In this document: one piece after another, positions 9,538 through 19,086 of the stretch | How the letters are laid out: each line of letters starts with the position of its first letter | Numbering within the stretch: position 1 is the stretch's first letter | Source: AV40 sp038230255 | GTDB lineage: Bacteria; Verrucomicrobiota; Verrucomicrobiia; Chthoniobacterales; UBA10450 | Length of the DNA stretch: 64,000 nt | Reading direction: 5' to 3' | Assembly: GCA_038230255.1 (NCBI GenBank) | Contig: JBBRNP010000001.1 | Span: forward strand, 248,001 to 312,000 | Position numbers and translations under genes: made by a program | Notes under the pieces: generated by a model | Told to the model about the DNA's origin: nothing | The model's input: the letters and a program-made list of their open reading frames with translations, nothing else | Database searches by the model: none

Positions 9538-10569
9538 TCATCCGGCCGAAGGATTCCAAAGCGCCCAGGCGAGGAGCGCGCCTGCGTCGCGCCAGACCCC
9601 ATTATGGCTATCACCGAGCACAACCACGATGATGTCTTTGCCTGGTCGCGATCCGCTCGCGATCAAGCATTTTCCCGCGGCCTCGGTGTAACCGGTCTTC
9701 ATCCCGTTGCAATACGGAAGCCGGCGCAAAAGTTTGTTCGTGTTCTCGAGTTCGCGGGTCCGTCCATTGGCGAAACGGAAAACAAGCTGTGGCAGGCAAA
9801 CGATCGAACGAATCGTCGGGTTCGCGTAAGCCACCCGCGCAATCGTCGACAAATCGCGGGCGGTCGAATATTGGCGTGCATCCGGTAATCCGTTTGGGTT
9901 CACGAAATGTGAATGCGTTGCCCCGAGCGCGGCCGCGCGCTGGTTCATTTTTTCGGCAAACGCTTCGATGCTCCCGCCGTTGTCCCGCGCCAGGCATCTC
10001 GCAACGTCGTTTGGGCTTTTTACCAACAACGCGCGCAGGAGATCGATGCGCTGATAAATATCTCCAGGTTTAATATTTAGTTTTACCGGCTCCGCGAAAG
10101 TGTCGATCTGCGCGACCGTCACCGGCCGATCCAAAGAGCCGGTCTCAGCTACGATCAGTCCCGTTAACAATTTCGTCGTACTCGCGGGCGCTCGGATTTG
10201 ATCCGGATTTTTTTCGTAGAGGACCTGGCCATTGCTGACGTTGATCACGATGACGGAAGTCGCGCTGGTCTTGGGAACAGACCCGGGCACGGTCTGGGTC
10301 GGGATCGGCTCCTCAGATTCGCGATGTTTTTTTGCCGTCGCACGGTGTGTCCGTTTCGGCCGTGGAGTTGCGCTCGAGCTCTCGTCTGAATCCGAATCCG
10401 CGGTTGCGGACGATTTCGCCTTGGAGCGTTTGTGCGGCACGCCACTGGGCCGAACCTCGTTCGGGTTTTCGTCCGGCGAAATCGTGGTCGGTTCGGCGGC
10501 GAGGCAGAGAAGGGCAAGCCCAACTGCAGAAAGGAACCCGGCACGAGACCAGCGTTTCATGGGCGGCAA
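9538..10569 (-). CDS. D-alanyl-D-alanine carboxypeptidase (S11 family)
   Basis: Penicillin-binding protein that trims D-Ala from peptidoglycan stem peptides in the periplasm. The three serine-type motifs are complete: SxxK at 130-133 (STTK), SxN at 185-187 (SPN) and KTG at 291-293. It has an N-terminal signal sequence, then a Ser/Thr/Lys-rich linker (about 30-95) before the catalytic domain. It ends soon after the KTG box, without the C-terminal beta domain and amphipathic anchor of classical PBP5, so it resembles shorter DacF-like secreted forms. Start could equally be the ATG three codons in (10560). Confidence 0.88.
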   Translation of the reverse strand: MPPMKRWSRAGFLSAVGLALLCLAAEPTTISPDENPNEVRPSGVPHKRSKAKSSATADSDSDESSSATPRPKRTHRATAKKHRESEEPIPTQTVPGSVPKTSATSVIVINVSNGQVLYEKNPDQIRAPASTTKLLTGLIVAETGSLDRPVTVAQIDTFAEPVKLNIKPGDIYQRIDLLRALLVKSPNDVARCLARDNGGSIEAFAEKMNQRAAALGATHSHFVNPNGLPDARQYSTARDLSTIARVAYANPTIRSIVCLPQLVFRFANGRTRELENTNKLLRRLPYCNGMKTGYTEAAGKCLIASGSRPGKDIIVVVLGDSHNGVWRDAGALLAWALWNPSAG

Positions 10570-10604
10570 ATTAGCGATAAAGATTCAACGCGCGCAAGCG
10601 GTGG

Positions 10605-10991
10605 TTACAAATCCGTGCCGCGCTGGATCAGTTCAATTTCGTAGCCTTCGGGCGCGTCGATAAAGGCAATCGCGCTGCCGCCGGAAGTTTTGTGGGGACC
10701 ATCGGAGAGGGGGTAACCTTTCGCGGCTGCTTCGCGCGCGAACTTTTCCAGATCGTCCACTTCAAAAGCGAGATGAGTCAGGTCCGGACCAACCACCACC
10801 GGTCCACTTTCATCGAATTTGCAGAGCTCGATTTCCTCTTCGCTTTCGGGCGCCTTGAAAAACACCAGTTGCGATCCGCGCCCGGATGTATGACGCCGGG
10901 TTTCTTGCAGCCCGAGCACGTCTTTGTAAAACGCCACCGTCTTCTCCAGATCTTTCACCCGATAGCGCGTGTGTAACAGTTTCTTTACCAT
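10605..10991 (-). CDS. glyoxalase I-like (VOC superfamily) protein
   Basis: 128 residues with two beta-alpha-beta-beta-beta units. The metal ligands expected of lactoylglutathione lyase are in place: His7 (LLHTRYRV), Glu in EIELCKF, His in DLTHLAFEV and Glu in YEIELIQR. It would convert the methylglyoxal-glutathione hemithioacetal to lactoylglutathione. The arrangement (MxxTMxRVxDL-like start) supports GloA, but glutathione use in this organism is not shown, so the general name is kept. Confidence 0.82.
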   Translation of the reverse strand: MVKKLLHTRYRVKDLEKTVAFYKDVLGLQETRRHTSGRGSQLVFFKAPESEEEIELCKFDESGPVVVGPDLTHLAFEVDDLEKFAREAAAKGYPLSDGPHKTSGGSAIAFIDAPEGYEIELIQRGTDL

Positions 10992-11039
10992 CGTGTATCT
11001 TATTGCCCCGTTAACCGATTAAATTCAAACTCTTCGCCG

Positions 11040-11618
11040 ATGAAACTTGTTATCGCTGCCACTGGCGCCAGCGGTTCGATCTATTTGCAACGGCTACTAG
11101 AGCAGATCGATCCCGCCGCGCACGAGATTCATCTCGTCCTGAGCGGTCACGCCAAGCAAGTCGCGAAACAGGAGCTCGGCGCGTTCAAGATTCCGAAAGG
11201 GATCGCCCAGCACGGCGAGAACGATCTCAATGTTCCGTTCGTCAGCGGCTCAGCGCGTTTTGATGCGATGGTGATCGTTCCCTGCTCGATGGCAACGCTT
11301 GGCCGAATCGCGTCCGGCGCGAGCGACAGTGCTCTCCTGCGCGCGGCCGATGTTTTTTTGAAGGAGCGGCGCAAGTTGATCGTTGTGCCGCGCGAAACAC
11401 CTTGGAATTTGATCCACGCGCGTAACATCGTCACCCTGCTGGAAGCGGGCGCGGTTGTGTTGCCGGCGATTCCTTCTTTTTACAGCCGCCCAACGTCACT
11501 TAACGATGTTGTCGACACGGTAGTCTGGCGGATTCTCGATCAAATCGGCCTGCCGAGCTCGCGCGCCTATCGTTGGGCCGATCAAACTCCGCGCCGCGGC
11601 GCGCGCAAGAAACCTTGA
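11040..11618 (+). CDS. ubiX: flavin prenyltransferase UbiX
   Basis: Makes prenylated FMN, the cofactor of UbiD-type decarboxylases. 192 residues with the hallmark sequence: ATGASGSIYLQRLL (Rossmann flavoprotein start), IVPCSMATLGRIASGASDS, and the C-terminal RETPWNLIHARN and PAIPSFYSRP segments. No ubiD is in the window, so its partner decarboxylase must be elsewhere. It overlaps the start of the next gene. Confidence 0.93.
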   Translation: MKLVIAATGASGSIYLQRLLEQIDPAAHEIHLVLSGHAKQVAKQELGAFKIPKGIAQHGENDLNVPFVSGSARFDAMVIVPCSMATLGRIASGASDSALLRAADVFLKERRKLIVVPRETPWNLIHARNIVTLLEAGAVVLPAIPSFYSRPTSLNDVVDTVVWRILDQIGLPSSRAYRWADQTPRRGARKKP

Positions 11619-12259
11619 AGATCGAAGGTCGGGCGGCGCGATGGCTGATCGCGTTTGGATATTACTTGCTGCAGGTTTGGGCGCGCACGCTCCGTTACGA
11701 AATCGACGATCGCGCGAACGTTTTGGGAAAGCCGGTTGCGGGAAACTACATTGCCGCGCTCTGGCACAATCGGCTGCTGCTAATTTCATTTGTCCTGAAG
11801 AAATTTTTTCCGGATCGACCCGGCGCCGGATTAATCAGCGCGAGCCGGGACGGAGATATCATCGCGGACGTGACTCAACGTTTTGGATTTGATGTGGTGC
11901 GCGGGTCAAGCTCACGAATGGGCGCCAGCGCGCTTCTTGAGTTGAGCGAAATCCTTGCGTCCGGTCGCGACGTTCTCCTGACACCTGATGGTCCGCGCGG
12001 TCCGGCTTACGAGCTCGGACCGGGCGTTATCTTTCTCGCGCAAAAAACCGGAGCCCCTGTCGTTCCAATCAACATGGAATACTCGAGCTGCTGGCGGGTG
12101 AAAAGTTGGGACCGGTTCATAATTCCGAGGCCGTTTACCAAAGTGCGCGTCATCCTTGGTCAGCCTCACCCGATAAGATCGACATCGACGGATCAAGAAT
12201 TCGAAGCAGAACGACTTCGTTTGCAAAATGCGATGATGTCACTGGTTGAGCGTCGCTGA
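11573..12259 (+). CDS. DUF374 lysophospholipid acyltransferase-like protein
   Basis: LPLAT superfamily membrane-associated acyltransferase, 228 residues from the ATG at 11573. A TTG at 11615 that overlaps the UbiX stop as TTGA gives a 214-residue form that begins LKIEGRAARW and may be the true start. Features: YIAALWHNRLLL (DUF374 counterpart of the catalytic His motif), ISASRDGDIIADVTQRFG, LLTPDGPRGPAYELGPG and PVVPINMEYS. Members act on lipid A or phospholipid; the substrate here is unknown. Tightly linked to ubiX and to folD (18 bases downstream). Confidence 0.82.
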   Translation: MGRSNSAPRRAQETLKIEGRAARWLIAFGYYLLQVWARTLRYEIDDRANVLGKPVAGNYIAALWHNRLLLISFVLKKFFPDRPGAGLISASRDGDIIADVTQRFGFDVVRGSSSRMGASALLELSEILASGRDVLLTPDGPRGPAYELGPGVIFLAQKTGAPVVPINMEYSSCWRVKSWDRFIIPRPFTKVRVILGQPHPIRSTSTDQEFEAERLRLQNAMMSLVERR

Positions 12260-12277
12260 CTCATTTAAGTTCGCCGC

Positions 12278-13162
12278 ATGGGAAATCTGATCGACGGCCG
12301 CGCAATTGCCGAAAAAGTTTATGTCGATCTTCGGCGTGAGATTGCCGACCTGAAATCCAAAGGCATAACGCCGGGACTGGCGGTCGTTCTCATTGGAGAT
12401 AATCCGGCGTCGCGCACTTATGTTCGGTCGAAAGACAAGATGAGCCGCGAGCTCGGGTTACACTCGGTCAAGCTGGAGCTTCCCGATTCAACGACTCAAA
12501 GTGAGTTGCTGGAGCGCGTGGAAGAATTGAATCGCGATCCCAAGGTCCACGGCATCCTTGTTCAATCGCCGCCGCCGAAACAGATCGATGAAGCCGCCAT
12601 CGTGCGCGCGCTCGATCCGCGCAAAGACGTGGATGGTTTTCATCCACTCAATGTGGCCAAGCTGGCGATGGGCGATCCGACCGGCTTCGTTCCATGCACG
12701 CCGCTGGGGGTGCAACGACTCCTGATCGAAAGCAAGATCGATATCGCCGGCGCGCACGTTGTCGTTCTTGGGCGAAGCATGATCGTTGGAAAGCCGGTCG
12801 CCCTTTTGCTCATGCAAAAAGCCAAAGGCGGCGACGCGACCGTGACCGTGGCGCATTCGCGGAGCAGGAATCTCGAAGAGGTCACGCGCTCGGCTGATAT
12901 TTTGATTGCCGCAATTGGGCGCGCCCAATTCGTGAAAGCCGACCATGTTCGCGAAGGTGCGGTTGTCATCGATGTTGGAATCAATCGCATCGACGATAAA
13001 ACCAACGAGCGCGGCTATCGACTGGTCGGCGACGTCGCTTTTGATGAAGTCGCACCCAAGGCGAAGGCGATCACGCCGGTTCCCGGCGGAGTCGGGCCGA
13101 TGACAATCGCAATGTTAATGTCGAACACGGTCAAGGCCGCGCGGACGCTTAGTTCGGCCTGA
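12278..13162 (+). CDS. folD: methylenetetrahydrofolate dehydrogenase / cyclohydrolase
   Basis: Bifunctional one-carbon enzyme interconverting 5,10-methylene- and 10-formyl-tetrahydrofolate. 294 residues. Motifs: SRTYVRSKDK (the Tyr and Lys of the cyclohydrolase site), GILVQSPPPKQ, PCTPLGVQRLL, VVLGRSMIVGKPVALLL (dinucleotide binding) and PVPGGVGPMTIAML. QSPPP replaces the more usual QLPLP. The 3' end overlaps the convergent flavoprotein gene by 14 bases. Confidence 0.96.
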   Translation: MGNLIDGRAIAEKVYVDLRREIADLKSKGITPGLAVVLIGDNPASRTYVRSKDKMSRELGLHSVKLELPDSTTQSELLERVEELNRDPKVHGILVQSPPPKQIDEAAIVRALDPRKDVDGFHPLNVAKLAMGDPTGFVPCTPLGVQRLLIESKIDIAGAHVVVLGRSMIVGKPVALLLMQKAKGGDATVTVAHSRSRNLEEVTRSADILIAAIGRAQFVKADHVREGAVVIDVGINRIDDKTNERGYRLVGDVAFDEVAPKAKAITPVPGGVGPMTIAMLMSNTVKAARTLSSA

Positions 13163-14231
13163 CGATCTTTGCAGTTAGCAATCGCAGGATCGCCGGGGTG
13201 AATCGCGCGACTTGTAGAAAGCGTGAGGCAGTTTTTGGCGATAAGACCGCCGCACGGGCGAACTGGTTGATCCAAAGCCGTCCGCGATACATCGCCCGAT
13301 GGCCGCGGACAAATTCGTGCGTGACTGATTGCTGATCTTCGCCACGGATAATTCTTACGATTGCGTTCGCGGCAAGCTCGCCTGAGCGGAGCGCGTAATA
13401 AATTCCTTCGCCAGTGAATGGTTCGACTACGCGTGTGGCGTCGCCGATGAGGAATAAATTCTCGTGCGCGGCTGAGATCGGCGCACGCGTCAGCGGTGTG
13501 ATCGTGCGCCACGGCTGATCGGCGGGGAGACCGAATTCCTGTTCGGCCCAAGTCCGAAGCGACGAAATCGTTGGCGGCGTACCGACGAGGCAGAGATTGA
13601 GTTCGTGATCGTTGACCGGCGCTTGGCCGGAATAGCCTTCCGGCAGAAATTGGAGCACGACACGGTTTCCAAAGCCCTTCGGTAGCGGAATGTGCGCTTG
13701 CAGGGCGACGCGTTCCCGCTCCGGACGCGGCAGAAGGTTGCGTAACCGGGCCACAGTGGAATTGCGTCCGTCAGCTCCGACTACCATTCGCGCGACGAAT
13801 GTTTCGCGGACGATGTCGATCTTCCAATTTTTGGCGGCGGTCCGATCGAGCGCGATCAGCGTTGCTTGCTCGCGAATTTCAGCCCCGAGTGTACGCGCAC
13901 GATTAAGAAGAAGATGATCGAAAACACTGCGCTTGATCGCGATCTCAGCTCGATCGCCCTGCGGAAGATTAACCCGCAGTTTCTGGCCGCCGATGGAGAT
14001 GAATTCCACGCTGTTAAGCTTCCCGTGCGTCGAGTTTCGAATTTGTTCCGCGAGCTCGAGTTTTTCCAGGACCGGCCAGCACGCCGGATTGATGCAATCG
14101 CCGCAAACTTTTTCGCGCGGAAATTTTTCCCGCTCCAGGATGACCGTTCGCAATCCGGCGGCCGCGCAGAACGCCGCGCAGGCCGAACCGGCCGGCCCGC
14201 CACCGACAATCGCTACATCGACAACTTCCAT
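13149..14231 (-). CDS. geranylgeranyl reductase-family FAD-dependent oxidoreductase
   Basis: 360 residues. N-terminal FAD-binding fold VDVAIVGGGPAGSACAAF, then REKFPREKVCGDCINP, the segment typical of the geranylgeranyl reductase family (the Cys-Gly-Asp/Gly stretch). A second FAD motif NLFLIGDATRVVEPFTGEGI lies near residue 270. The family reduces isoprenoid chains (menaquinone or archaeal-type lipids) or acts as a general FAD monooxygenase. The substrate is not deducible here. Confidence 0.82.
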   Translation of the reverse strand: MEVVDVAIVGGGPAGSACAAFCAAAGLRTVILEREKFPREKVCGDCINPACWPVLEKLELAEQIRNSTHGKLNSVEFISIGGQKLRVNLPQGDRAEIAIKRSVFDHLLLNRARTLGAEIREQATLIALDRTAAKNWKIDIVRETFVARMVVGADGRNSTVARLRNLLPRPERERVALQAHIPLPKGFGNRVVLQFLPEGYSGQAPVNDHELNLCLVGTPPTISSLRTWAEQEFGLPADQPWRTITPLTRAPISAAHENLFLIGDATRVVEPFTGEGIYYALRSGELAANAIVRIIRGEDQQSVTHEFVRGHRAMYRGRLWINQFARAAVLSPKTASRFLQVARFTPAILRLLTAKIVRPN

Positions 14232-14245
14232 TGCATTTTACTCTG

Positions 14246-14326
14246 ATGTCATGTCGAGCGGAGTCGAGACATCTCTAAATATTTCAGAAATAGCCAGAGA
14301 TTCCTCCACTCCGGTCGGAATGACAT
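14246..14326. repeat. palindromic intergenic repeat, family A
   Basis: 81 bases between two genes. The left end (ATGTCATGTCGAGCGGAGTC) and right end (CCGGTCGGAATGACAT) form a broken inverted repeat. A second full copy lies at 48919-49015, and the right half recurs inside a gene at 23039-23082 (37 of 44 bases identical). Confidence 0.8.
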
Positions 14327-14391
14327 AAGGTGGGAAAGTCTGCCGCCTGAGCGCAGCTGGCGTGCGATTCAAAACGGATGGAGATTGAGTC

Positions 14392-15468
14392 ATGAGCTGG
14401 TCACTTCCGATAGTTCGTATCGCCGGCATTCAACTCCGCATTCACATCACGTTTCTTCTGCTGATCGGTTGGTTGGCAATTGGGTATTATTCGCAAGGCG
14501 GATCGGCCGCGGCGGTGGCGGGCATCTTAGTTATCCTGCTCCTTTTTGCGTGCGTCGTATTGCACGAATTCGGTCACGCCTTTGCCGCCAAAGCATTCGG
14601 AATTAACACCCCGGACATTACTTTGCTGCCGATCGGCGGAGTGGCGCGTTTGGAGCGAATGCCGGAAGAGCCTATCCAAGAACTGATCATCGCGGCCGCG
14701 GGCCCGGCGGTGAACTTGATCATTGCCCTCTGTCTTTTCCTTACGGGCGGCTCGTTCGTTTATCCGCCGACGGCAGGAAGCAGTCTGAATGATGTCCTGC
14801 TAACCATAAATGTTGTTCTTCTTCTCTTTAATTTGCTCCCGGCTTTTCCAATGGACGGTGGCCGTGTTCTGCGTGCGCTGCTCGCGACCCGATTGAGTTA
14901 TGCGCGCGCGACACAGATCGCTGCCAGCATCGGCCAGGGTTGCGCGTTCATTTTTGGTTTTCTTGGTCTAATGGGCGGCAATTACATGCTGATCTTCATC
15001 GCACTGTTCGTTTACATCGGCGCGTCGCAGGAAGCGGCGCTCGCGCAAATGCGCGATGTTTCGCGTCGGTTCCCGGTTTCGAGCGCGATGGTGCGCGAAT
15101 TTCGTTCGCTTCCAGAGAGCGCGACGTTGGAGGAAGCGGTTGACGCCTTGCTCGCTACGTCGCAACACGATTTTCCGGTGCTCGATGAAGCCGGCAACGT
15201 TGCGGGAATCCTGACCCGTCATGATTTGATCGCCGCGTTACGCAAGAATGATCCATCGATTCGGGTAGGCGACGTTATGCGGCGCGATATTCCAACCGTG
15301 ACGACTGGAACACGGTTCGAAGAAGCATTCCGGATCATGCAGGAATGCAATTGTCCGGCAGTGCCGGTGCTCGACAGCATGAAACGATTGGTCGGCTTGC
15401 TCACGCCGGAAAATGTTAGCGAGCTCATGATGGTTCAGTCCGCGCTTCCGCGGCGTCGGCCGGCGTAA
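14392..15468 (+). CDS. site-2 protease (M50) with C-terminal CBS domain pair
   Basis: 358 residues. Zinc motif HEFGH at 58-62, and the third zinc ligand in NLLPAFPMDGGR (Asp156), both in membrane segments. The first ~200 residues carry about six helices; residues ~215-345 are two CBS motifs (SATLEEAVDALL, HDFPVLDEAGNVAGILTRHD, GDVMRRDIPTV, CPAVPVLDSMKRLVGLLT). This is the M50B group with adenosyl-ligand-binding CBS domains. It cleaves membrane-embedded substrates, and its CBS pair suggests control by a nucleotide. Substrate unknown. Confidence 0.9.
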   Translation: MSWSLPIVRIAGIQLRIHITFLLLIGWLAIGYYSQGGSAAAVAGILVILLLFACVVLHEFGHAFAAKAFGINTPDITLLPIGGVARLERMPEEPIQELIIAAAGPAVNLIIALCLFLTGGSFVYPPTAGSSLNDVLLTINVVLLLFNLLPAFPMDGGRVLRALLATRLSYARATQIAASIGQGCAFIFGFLGLMGGNYMLIFIALFVYIGASQEAALAQMRDVSRRFPVSSAMVREFRSLPESATLEEAVDALLATSQHDFPVLDEAGNVAGILTRHDLIAALRKNDPSIRVGDVMRRDIPTVTTGTRFEEAFRIMQECNCPAVPVLDSMKRLVGLLTPENVSELMMVQSALPRRRPA

Positions 15469-15469
15469 A

Positions 15470-15556
15470 GGTGGATCGGCCGCTCCGCGGACGATGCTAA
15501 ATTAACGCGGCTTCGCCGCCATTTCTAACATCGAGCAAGGGACTGCTCGATCCACC
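15470..15556. repeat. palindromic intergenic repeat, family B
   Basis: Begins GGTGGATCGG and ends CGATCCACC, with a second nested hairpin in the middle (CGCGGC TTCG CCGCC) flanked by TGCTAAATTAA and TTTCTAACA. It fills most of the gap between the M50 protease and uvrC genes. No second copy seen in this window. Confidence 0.65.
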
Positions 15557-15600
15557 CGTTGTCGATCTTAACTGCGGCGCGTACAATGCCGGCCGACTCA

Positions 15601-17160
15601 ATGGCTGTTTCCACCAAAGAAAAACCGGATCTGCAAAAAAAGGTGCACGAAGTGCCGCACAAGCCGGGTGTGTACCTGATGCGTGACCGGTTCAATCGCG
15701 TGATTTACGTCGGCAAAGCGCGCGACCTGCGGAAGCGGGTTAGCTCATATTTTTTGCCCTCGAAACTGGCCCAGGCGGATTTGAAAACGCGCGCCATGCT
15801 GGAGGCCACGTGGGATTTCGAGACGCATACCGTCCGCAGCGAAGCCGAGTCGGTGTTATTGGAAGGAAAACTGATCAAGGAATACCGGCCGCGCTACAAC
15901 ATTTCGTTTCGCGACGACAAACGGTTTTTGCTGGTCAAGGTCGACCTTTCGGAAGAGTGGCCTCGTTTCCGACTGACACGTCTCAAGAAGAATGACACTG
16001 CCCGTTATTTTGGACCTTACGCGGGCGCGGGCGCGTTGCGGCAAACGTTGAATTTGATGCGGAAGAAATTCGGCGTGCTCACGTTTGGGCGCGGTGCGCC
16101 GACGGAACGCGAGTTGAAATCGGCCACTTACCAGGTGCCGATGCGGCTGAGCGAAATCACGGCCGAGCAATATCGCGAGCGTGTCGCTCAGGCCTGCGCT
16201 TTTCTGGAAGGGCATTCGCGCGAAATGATCGACGCTTTGGAGGAGCAAATGCGCAAATCGGCCGAGAAGATGGATTTCGAGAAAGCGGCCGAGCTGCGGA
16301 ACATGATCGACGACGTGCGGCAAACGACCAGGCAAACCCGGCGTTTTACGCGCGGAAGCTTGCCAAGCACGATCGATCCGTTGGCCGACGTCCAGGCTTT
16401 GGGCGACGCGTTGCAACTTCCGCGATTGCCGCGGGTCATGGAGTGTTTCGATATCTCAAATATTTCCACGACGCACGTGGTCGCCTCGATGGTTTGTTTT
16501 CGCGACGGCGTGGCCGACAAAAATTGTTACCGGCGATATCGAGTGCGGACCGTCGAAGGTCAGGACGATTTTGCGAGCATGGCCGAAGTCGTCAGGCGGC
16601 GATATTCGCGAGTGCTCCTCGAGGCGCGGGAAAAAAATCCCGACGTCGCGGAGTTTTCACAAGAGAATCCGGCAGACGCGCTAGAGCGCGTATCCGAGAA
16701 AAACGAGCGTGAGTTCGTGGCCGTTCGTTTACCGGACTTGATCATCGTTGACGGTGGCAAAGGGCAACTGTCATCCGCCTGTCGCGAATTGCAGAGGCTG
16801 GGACTGCACGATTTGCCGATCATCGGTTTGGCGAAAGAGCATGAGGAGATTTACCGGCCCGGCCGTGCGATGCCGTTGCAACTACCGGCCGATTCCGGCG
16901 CGTTGCATTTGCTCCAACGAATCCGGGACGAAGCGCATCGTTTCGCGAACGCTTATCACCAACTTCTGCTCAAGAAACGGATCGACGAAAGCATTCTGGA
17001 CGATTGCCCGGGCGTGAGTCAGAACCGGAAAAACCTGCTCCTGCGAAAATTCGGGTCGGTCAATCGCTTGCGCAAAGCGAGCGTCGAGCAAATCGCGGCG
17101 ACCGAAGGGATCGGACCAAAACTGGCCGAGGAGGTGCATCGCTTTCTGGAGCGGCATTGA
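15601..17160 (+). CDS. uvrC: excinuclease ABC subunit C
   Basis: Makes both incisions in nucleotide excision repair. Domains: GIY-YIG nuclease at the N-terminus (KPGVYLMRD ... VIYVGKARDLRKRVSSYF), UVR motif (about 220-255), RNase H-like domain (MECFDISNISTTHVVASMV, LPDLIIVDGGKGQL) and C-terminal helix-hairpin-helix. The start is uncertain: ATG at 15601 (519 residues) is used; ATG 15586 and TTG 15559 are in frame. It is shorter than the usual ~600 residues, and a Glu-rich insert of about 35 residues precedes the LPDLIIVDGG motif. Confidence 0.94.
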   Translation: MAVSTKEKPDLQKKVHEVPHKPGVYLMRDRFNRVIYVGKARDLRKRVSSYFLPSKLAQADLKTRAMLEATWDFETHTVRSEAESVLLEGKLIKEYRPRYNISFRDDKRFLLVKVDLSEEWPRFRLTRLKKNDTARYFGPYAGAGALRQTLNLMRKKFGVLTFGRGAPTERELKSATYQVPMRLSEITAEQYRERVAQACAFLEGHSREMIDALEEQMRKSAEKMDFEKAAELRNMIDDVRQTTRQTRRFTRGSLPSTIDPLADVQALGDALQLPRLPRVMECFDISNISTTHVVASMVCFRDGVADKNCYRRYRVRTVEGQDDFASMAEVVRRRYSRVLLEAREKNPDVAEFSQENPADALERVSEKNEREFVAVRLPDLIIVDGGKGQLSSACRELQRLGLHDLPIIGLAKEHEEIYRPGRAMPLQLPADSGALHLLQRIRDEAHRFANAYHQLLLKKRIDESILDDCPGVSQNRKNLLLRKFGSVNRLRKASVEQIAATEGIGPKLAEEVHRFLERH

Positions 17161-17196
17161 CGCAAGCGCCTGGCAAAGGAAGATGTCGTTCTTGCC

Positions 17197-19086
17197 ATGA
17201 AGTCTTCGCGCGTCATTTTCGTCGCCGCTTTTTTGCCGGCGTTTGTTTTCGCGCAGAGCTTGCCGCCGACCGCTACCCCGAGTCCATCGGCAACAAGCGA
17301 GGAAGAATCGATCGTTCCGACATTTGAGACTCAGAAACTCGCGCGCACTTATATTCTCGATATACCGGCGCCGCGCGGGCAGATCACCGATCGCACCGGC
17401 CTGCCGCTCGCGCAAAACAAGATTAGCTACAACTTGGGAGTCAGTTTTCCGACCCCGCTCGATTTTAGCGACGCTAAAGCGGTCGCCTTTGCCCGTGAAA
17501 ACATCGACAAGGCGGCGAAGTTAATCGGCCGGTCGATCAAAATTTCCGACGACGTGATCCTCCGGCATTATCACAACCGCGGAATTCTGCCGTTGGAGAT
17601 TGCGCAAAATCTGAACAAATCGGAGTACGAATCGGTTAAAGATCGGGCGAAGGATTTTCTGGTGGTGCGTCCGATTTACGTGCGGACTTATCCGAATGGA
17701 AAGGTGGCCGGCCAAATCATCGGTTACACTGGAAAGACCGGCCGCAATCTCGACGGCATCATCGACAATCACGAAACGCTTTGGCCGGAAACAGAAGGGC
17801 GCGACGGGCTCGAGCAAACGTTCAACGAAATGCTCACCGGCAAGCACGGCGAATACAAGCTGACGTTCGATAAAGACGGCCGCAAAACATCCGAGAAGCT
17901 GATTAAACCGGCGGTGCCCGGAAACAACGTCATTACGACTTTGGATTTGCGGCTGCAGCAGCTCGCTGAGAAAGCGCTCGAGTCCAAAGCCAAACGCGGC
18001 GCCATCGTGATTGTCGACCCAACCGATGGCGACATTCTGGCGATGGCCTCATTGCCGACATACGATCCAAACATTTTTATCCCCTCCATCTCCGCCGAAA
18101 AATTTAAACAATTGCAGGACGATCCGAATATTCCACTTCTCGCTCGCGCGTTTCGCTCGGCCTATCCGCCGGGGTCCACCTTCAAGGTTGCAGTCGGAAT
18201 TGCGGCGCTTGAGACCGGCGCGGTTAGACCGAACGATCTTTATCAATGCGTGCCAGGAATTCAGATCGGCAATCTCACTTTTCACAATTGGAAAAAAGGC
18301 GATCAAGGCGCGCTCAATTTTGTCCAGGCGCTTACTCAGTCATGCGATACGTGGTTTTATCAGGTCGGGATCAAAACCGGCGCGGAGCCGATCATTGAAT
18401 GGTCGCTCAAGCTCGGTTTGGGTGCGAAATGCGGGATTCCATTGCGTGGTGAAGCGGAGGGACGGATTCCGAACGACGAATACATGAAAGCCACTCACGG
18501 CCGGAAACTGCTCAATGGCGACATTGCTAACTTGTCGATCGGTCAGGGCGACACGCAGGTGACACCGCTGCAAATGGCGCAAGCGATGGCGATTGTCGGG
18601 AACGGCGGCAGTTTTTATCAAACGCGACTCGTCCGTCAGGTGCAGTCGGTCGATCACGAAATTGTGACTGCCTACGAATTGCGTGAGAAACGATCGCTCG
18701 GTGTTTCCGCGGCCACGATGGAAGAAGTTCGCACGGGAATGATTGAAGTGGTCAACGGGTCGAATGGCACCGGACACGAAGCGCAGTTGGACGGCGTCGA
18801 GGTTGCGGGAAAGACCGGGACCGCGCAGTGGGGGCCGAAAAACAAGGAGCGCACCGCCGCCTGGTTCGCCGGATTCGTGCCGGCTGAGGAACCGAAGTAT
18901 GCATTCGCCGCGGTTTACGAAGGGGACGTTGGCAGCAAAGTTCATGGCGGCACGACCGCGGCCCCGATGATCGCCGACATCTTCCAGGAGATTTACAAAG
19001 GCTCTGCTTCGAATAAGCGCGGCGCACGCGAATCAACTCAACAAGTTCGCCGCGCCCAGGCGGTGGAAGAAGACACGTCGGACTAA
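17197..19086 (+). CDS. mrdA: penicillin-binding protein 2 (peptidoglycan D,D-transpeptidase)
   Basis: Class B PBP of the elongation machinery. 629 residues with one N-terminal hydrophobic segment (VIFVAAFLPAFVFA), a PBP dimerisation domain with APRGQITDRTG, and a transpeptidase domain with SxxK at 327-330 (STFK), the second motif S382-C-D as in PBP2 (which has SxD), and KTGT at 539. The leader looks like a signal peptide more than a retained anchor. No rodA or mreBCD is adjacent. Its stop overlaps the convergent aldo/keto reductase by 4 bases. Confidence 0.9.
   Translation: MKSSRVIFVAAFLPAFVFAQSLPPTATPSPSATSEEESIVPTFETQKLARTYILDIPAPRGQITDRTGLPLAQNKISYNLGVSFPTPLDFSDAKAVAFARENIDKAAKLIGRSIKISDDVILRHYHNRGILPLEIAQNLNKSEYESVKDRAKDFLVVRPIYVRTYPNGKVAGQIIGYTGKTGRNLDGIIDNHETLWPETEGRDGLEQTFNEMLTGKHGEYKLTFDKDGRKTSEKLIKPAVPGNNVITTLDLRLQQLAEKALESKAKRGAIVIVDPTDGDILAMASLPTYDPNIFIPSISAEKFKQLQDDPNIPLLARAFRSAYPPGSTFKVAVGIAALETGAVRPNDLYQCVPGIQIGNLTFHNWKKGDQGALNFVQALTQSCDTWFYQVGIKTGAEPIIEWSLKLGLGAKCGIPLRGEAEGRIPNDEYMKATHGRKLLNGDIANLSIGQGDTQVTPLQMAQAMAIVGNGGSFYQTRLVRQVQSVDHEIVTAYELREKRSLGVSAATMEEVRTGMIEVVNGSNGTGHEAQLDGVEVAGKTGTAQWGPKNKERTAAWFAGFVPAEEPKYAFAAVYEGDVGSKVHGGTTAAPMIADIFQEIYKGSASNKRGARESTQQVRRAQAVEEDTSD

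Noticed and set aside
14238..14429. 63-codon minus-strand frame across repeat A
   Set aside because: Encoded peptide comes from the repeat itself; useful only for comparing with the in-gene copy.
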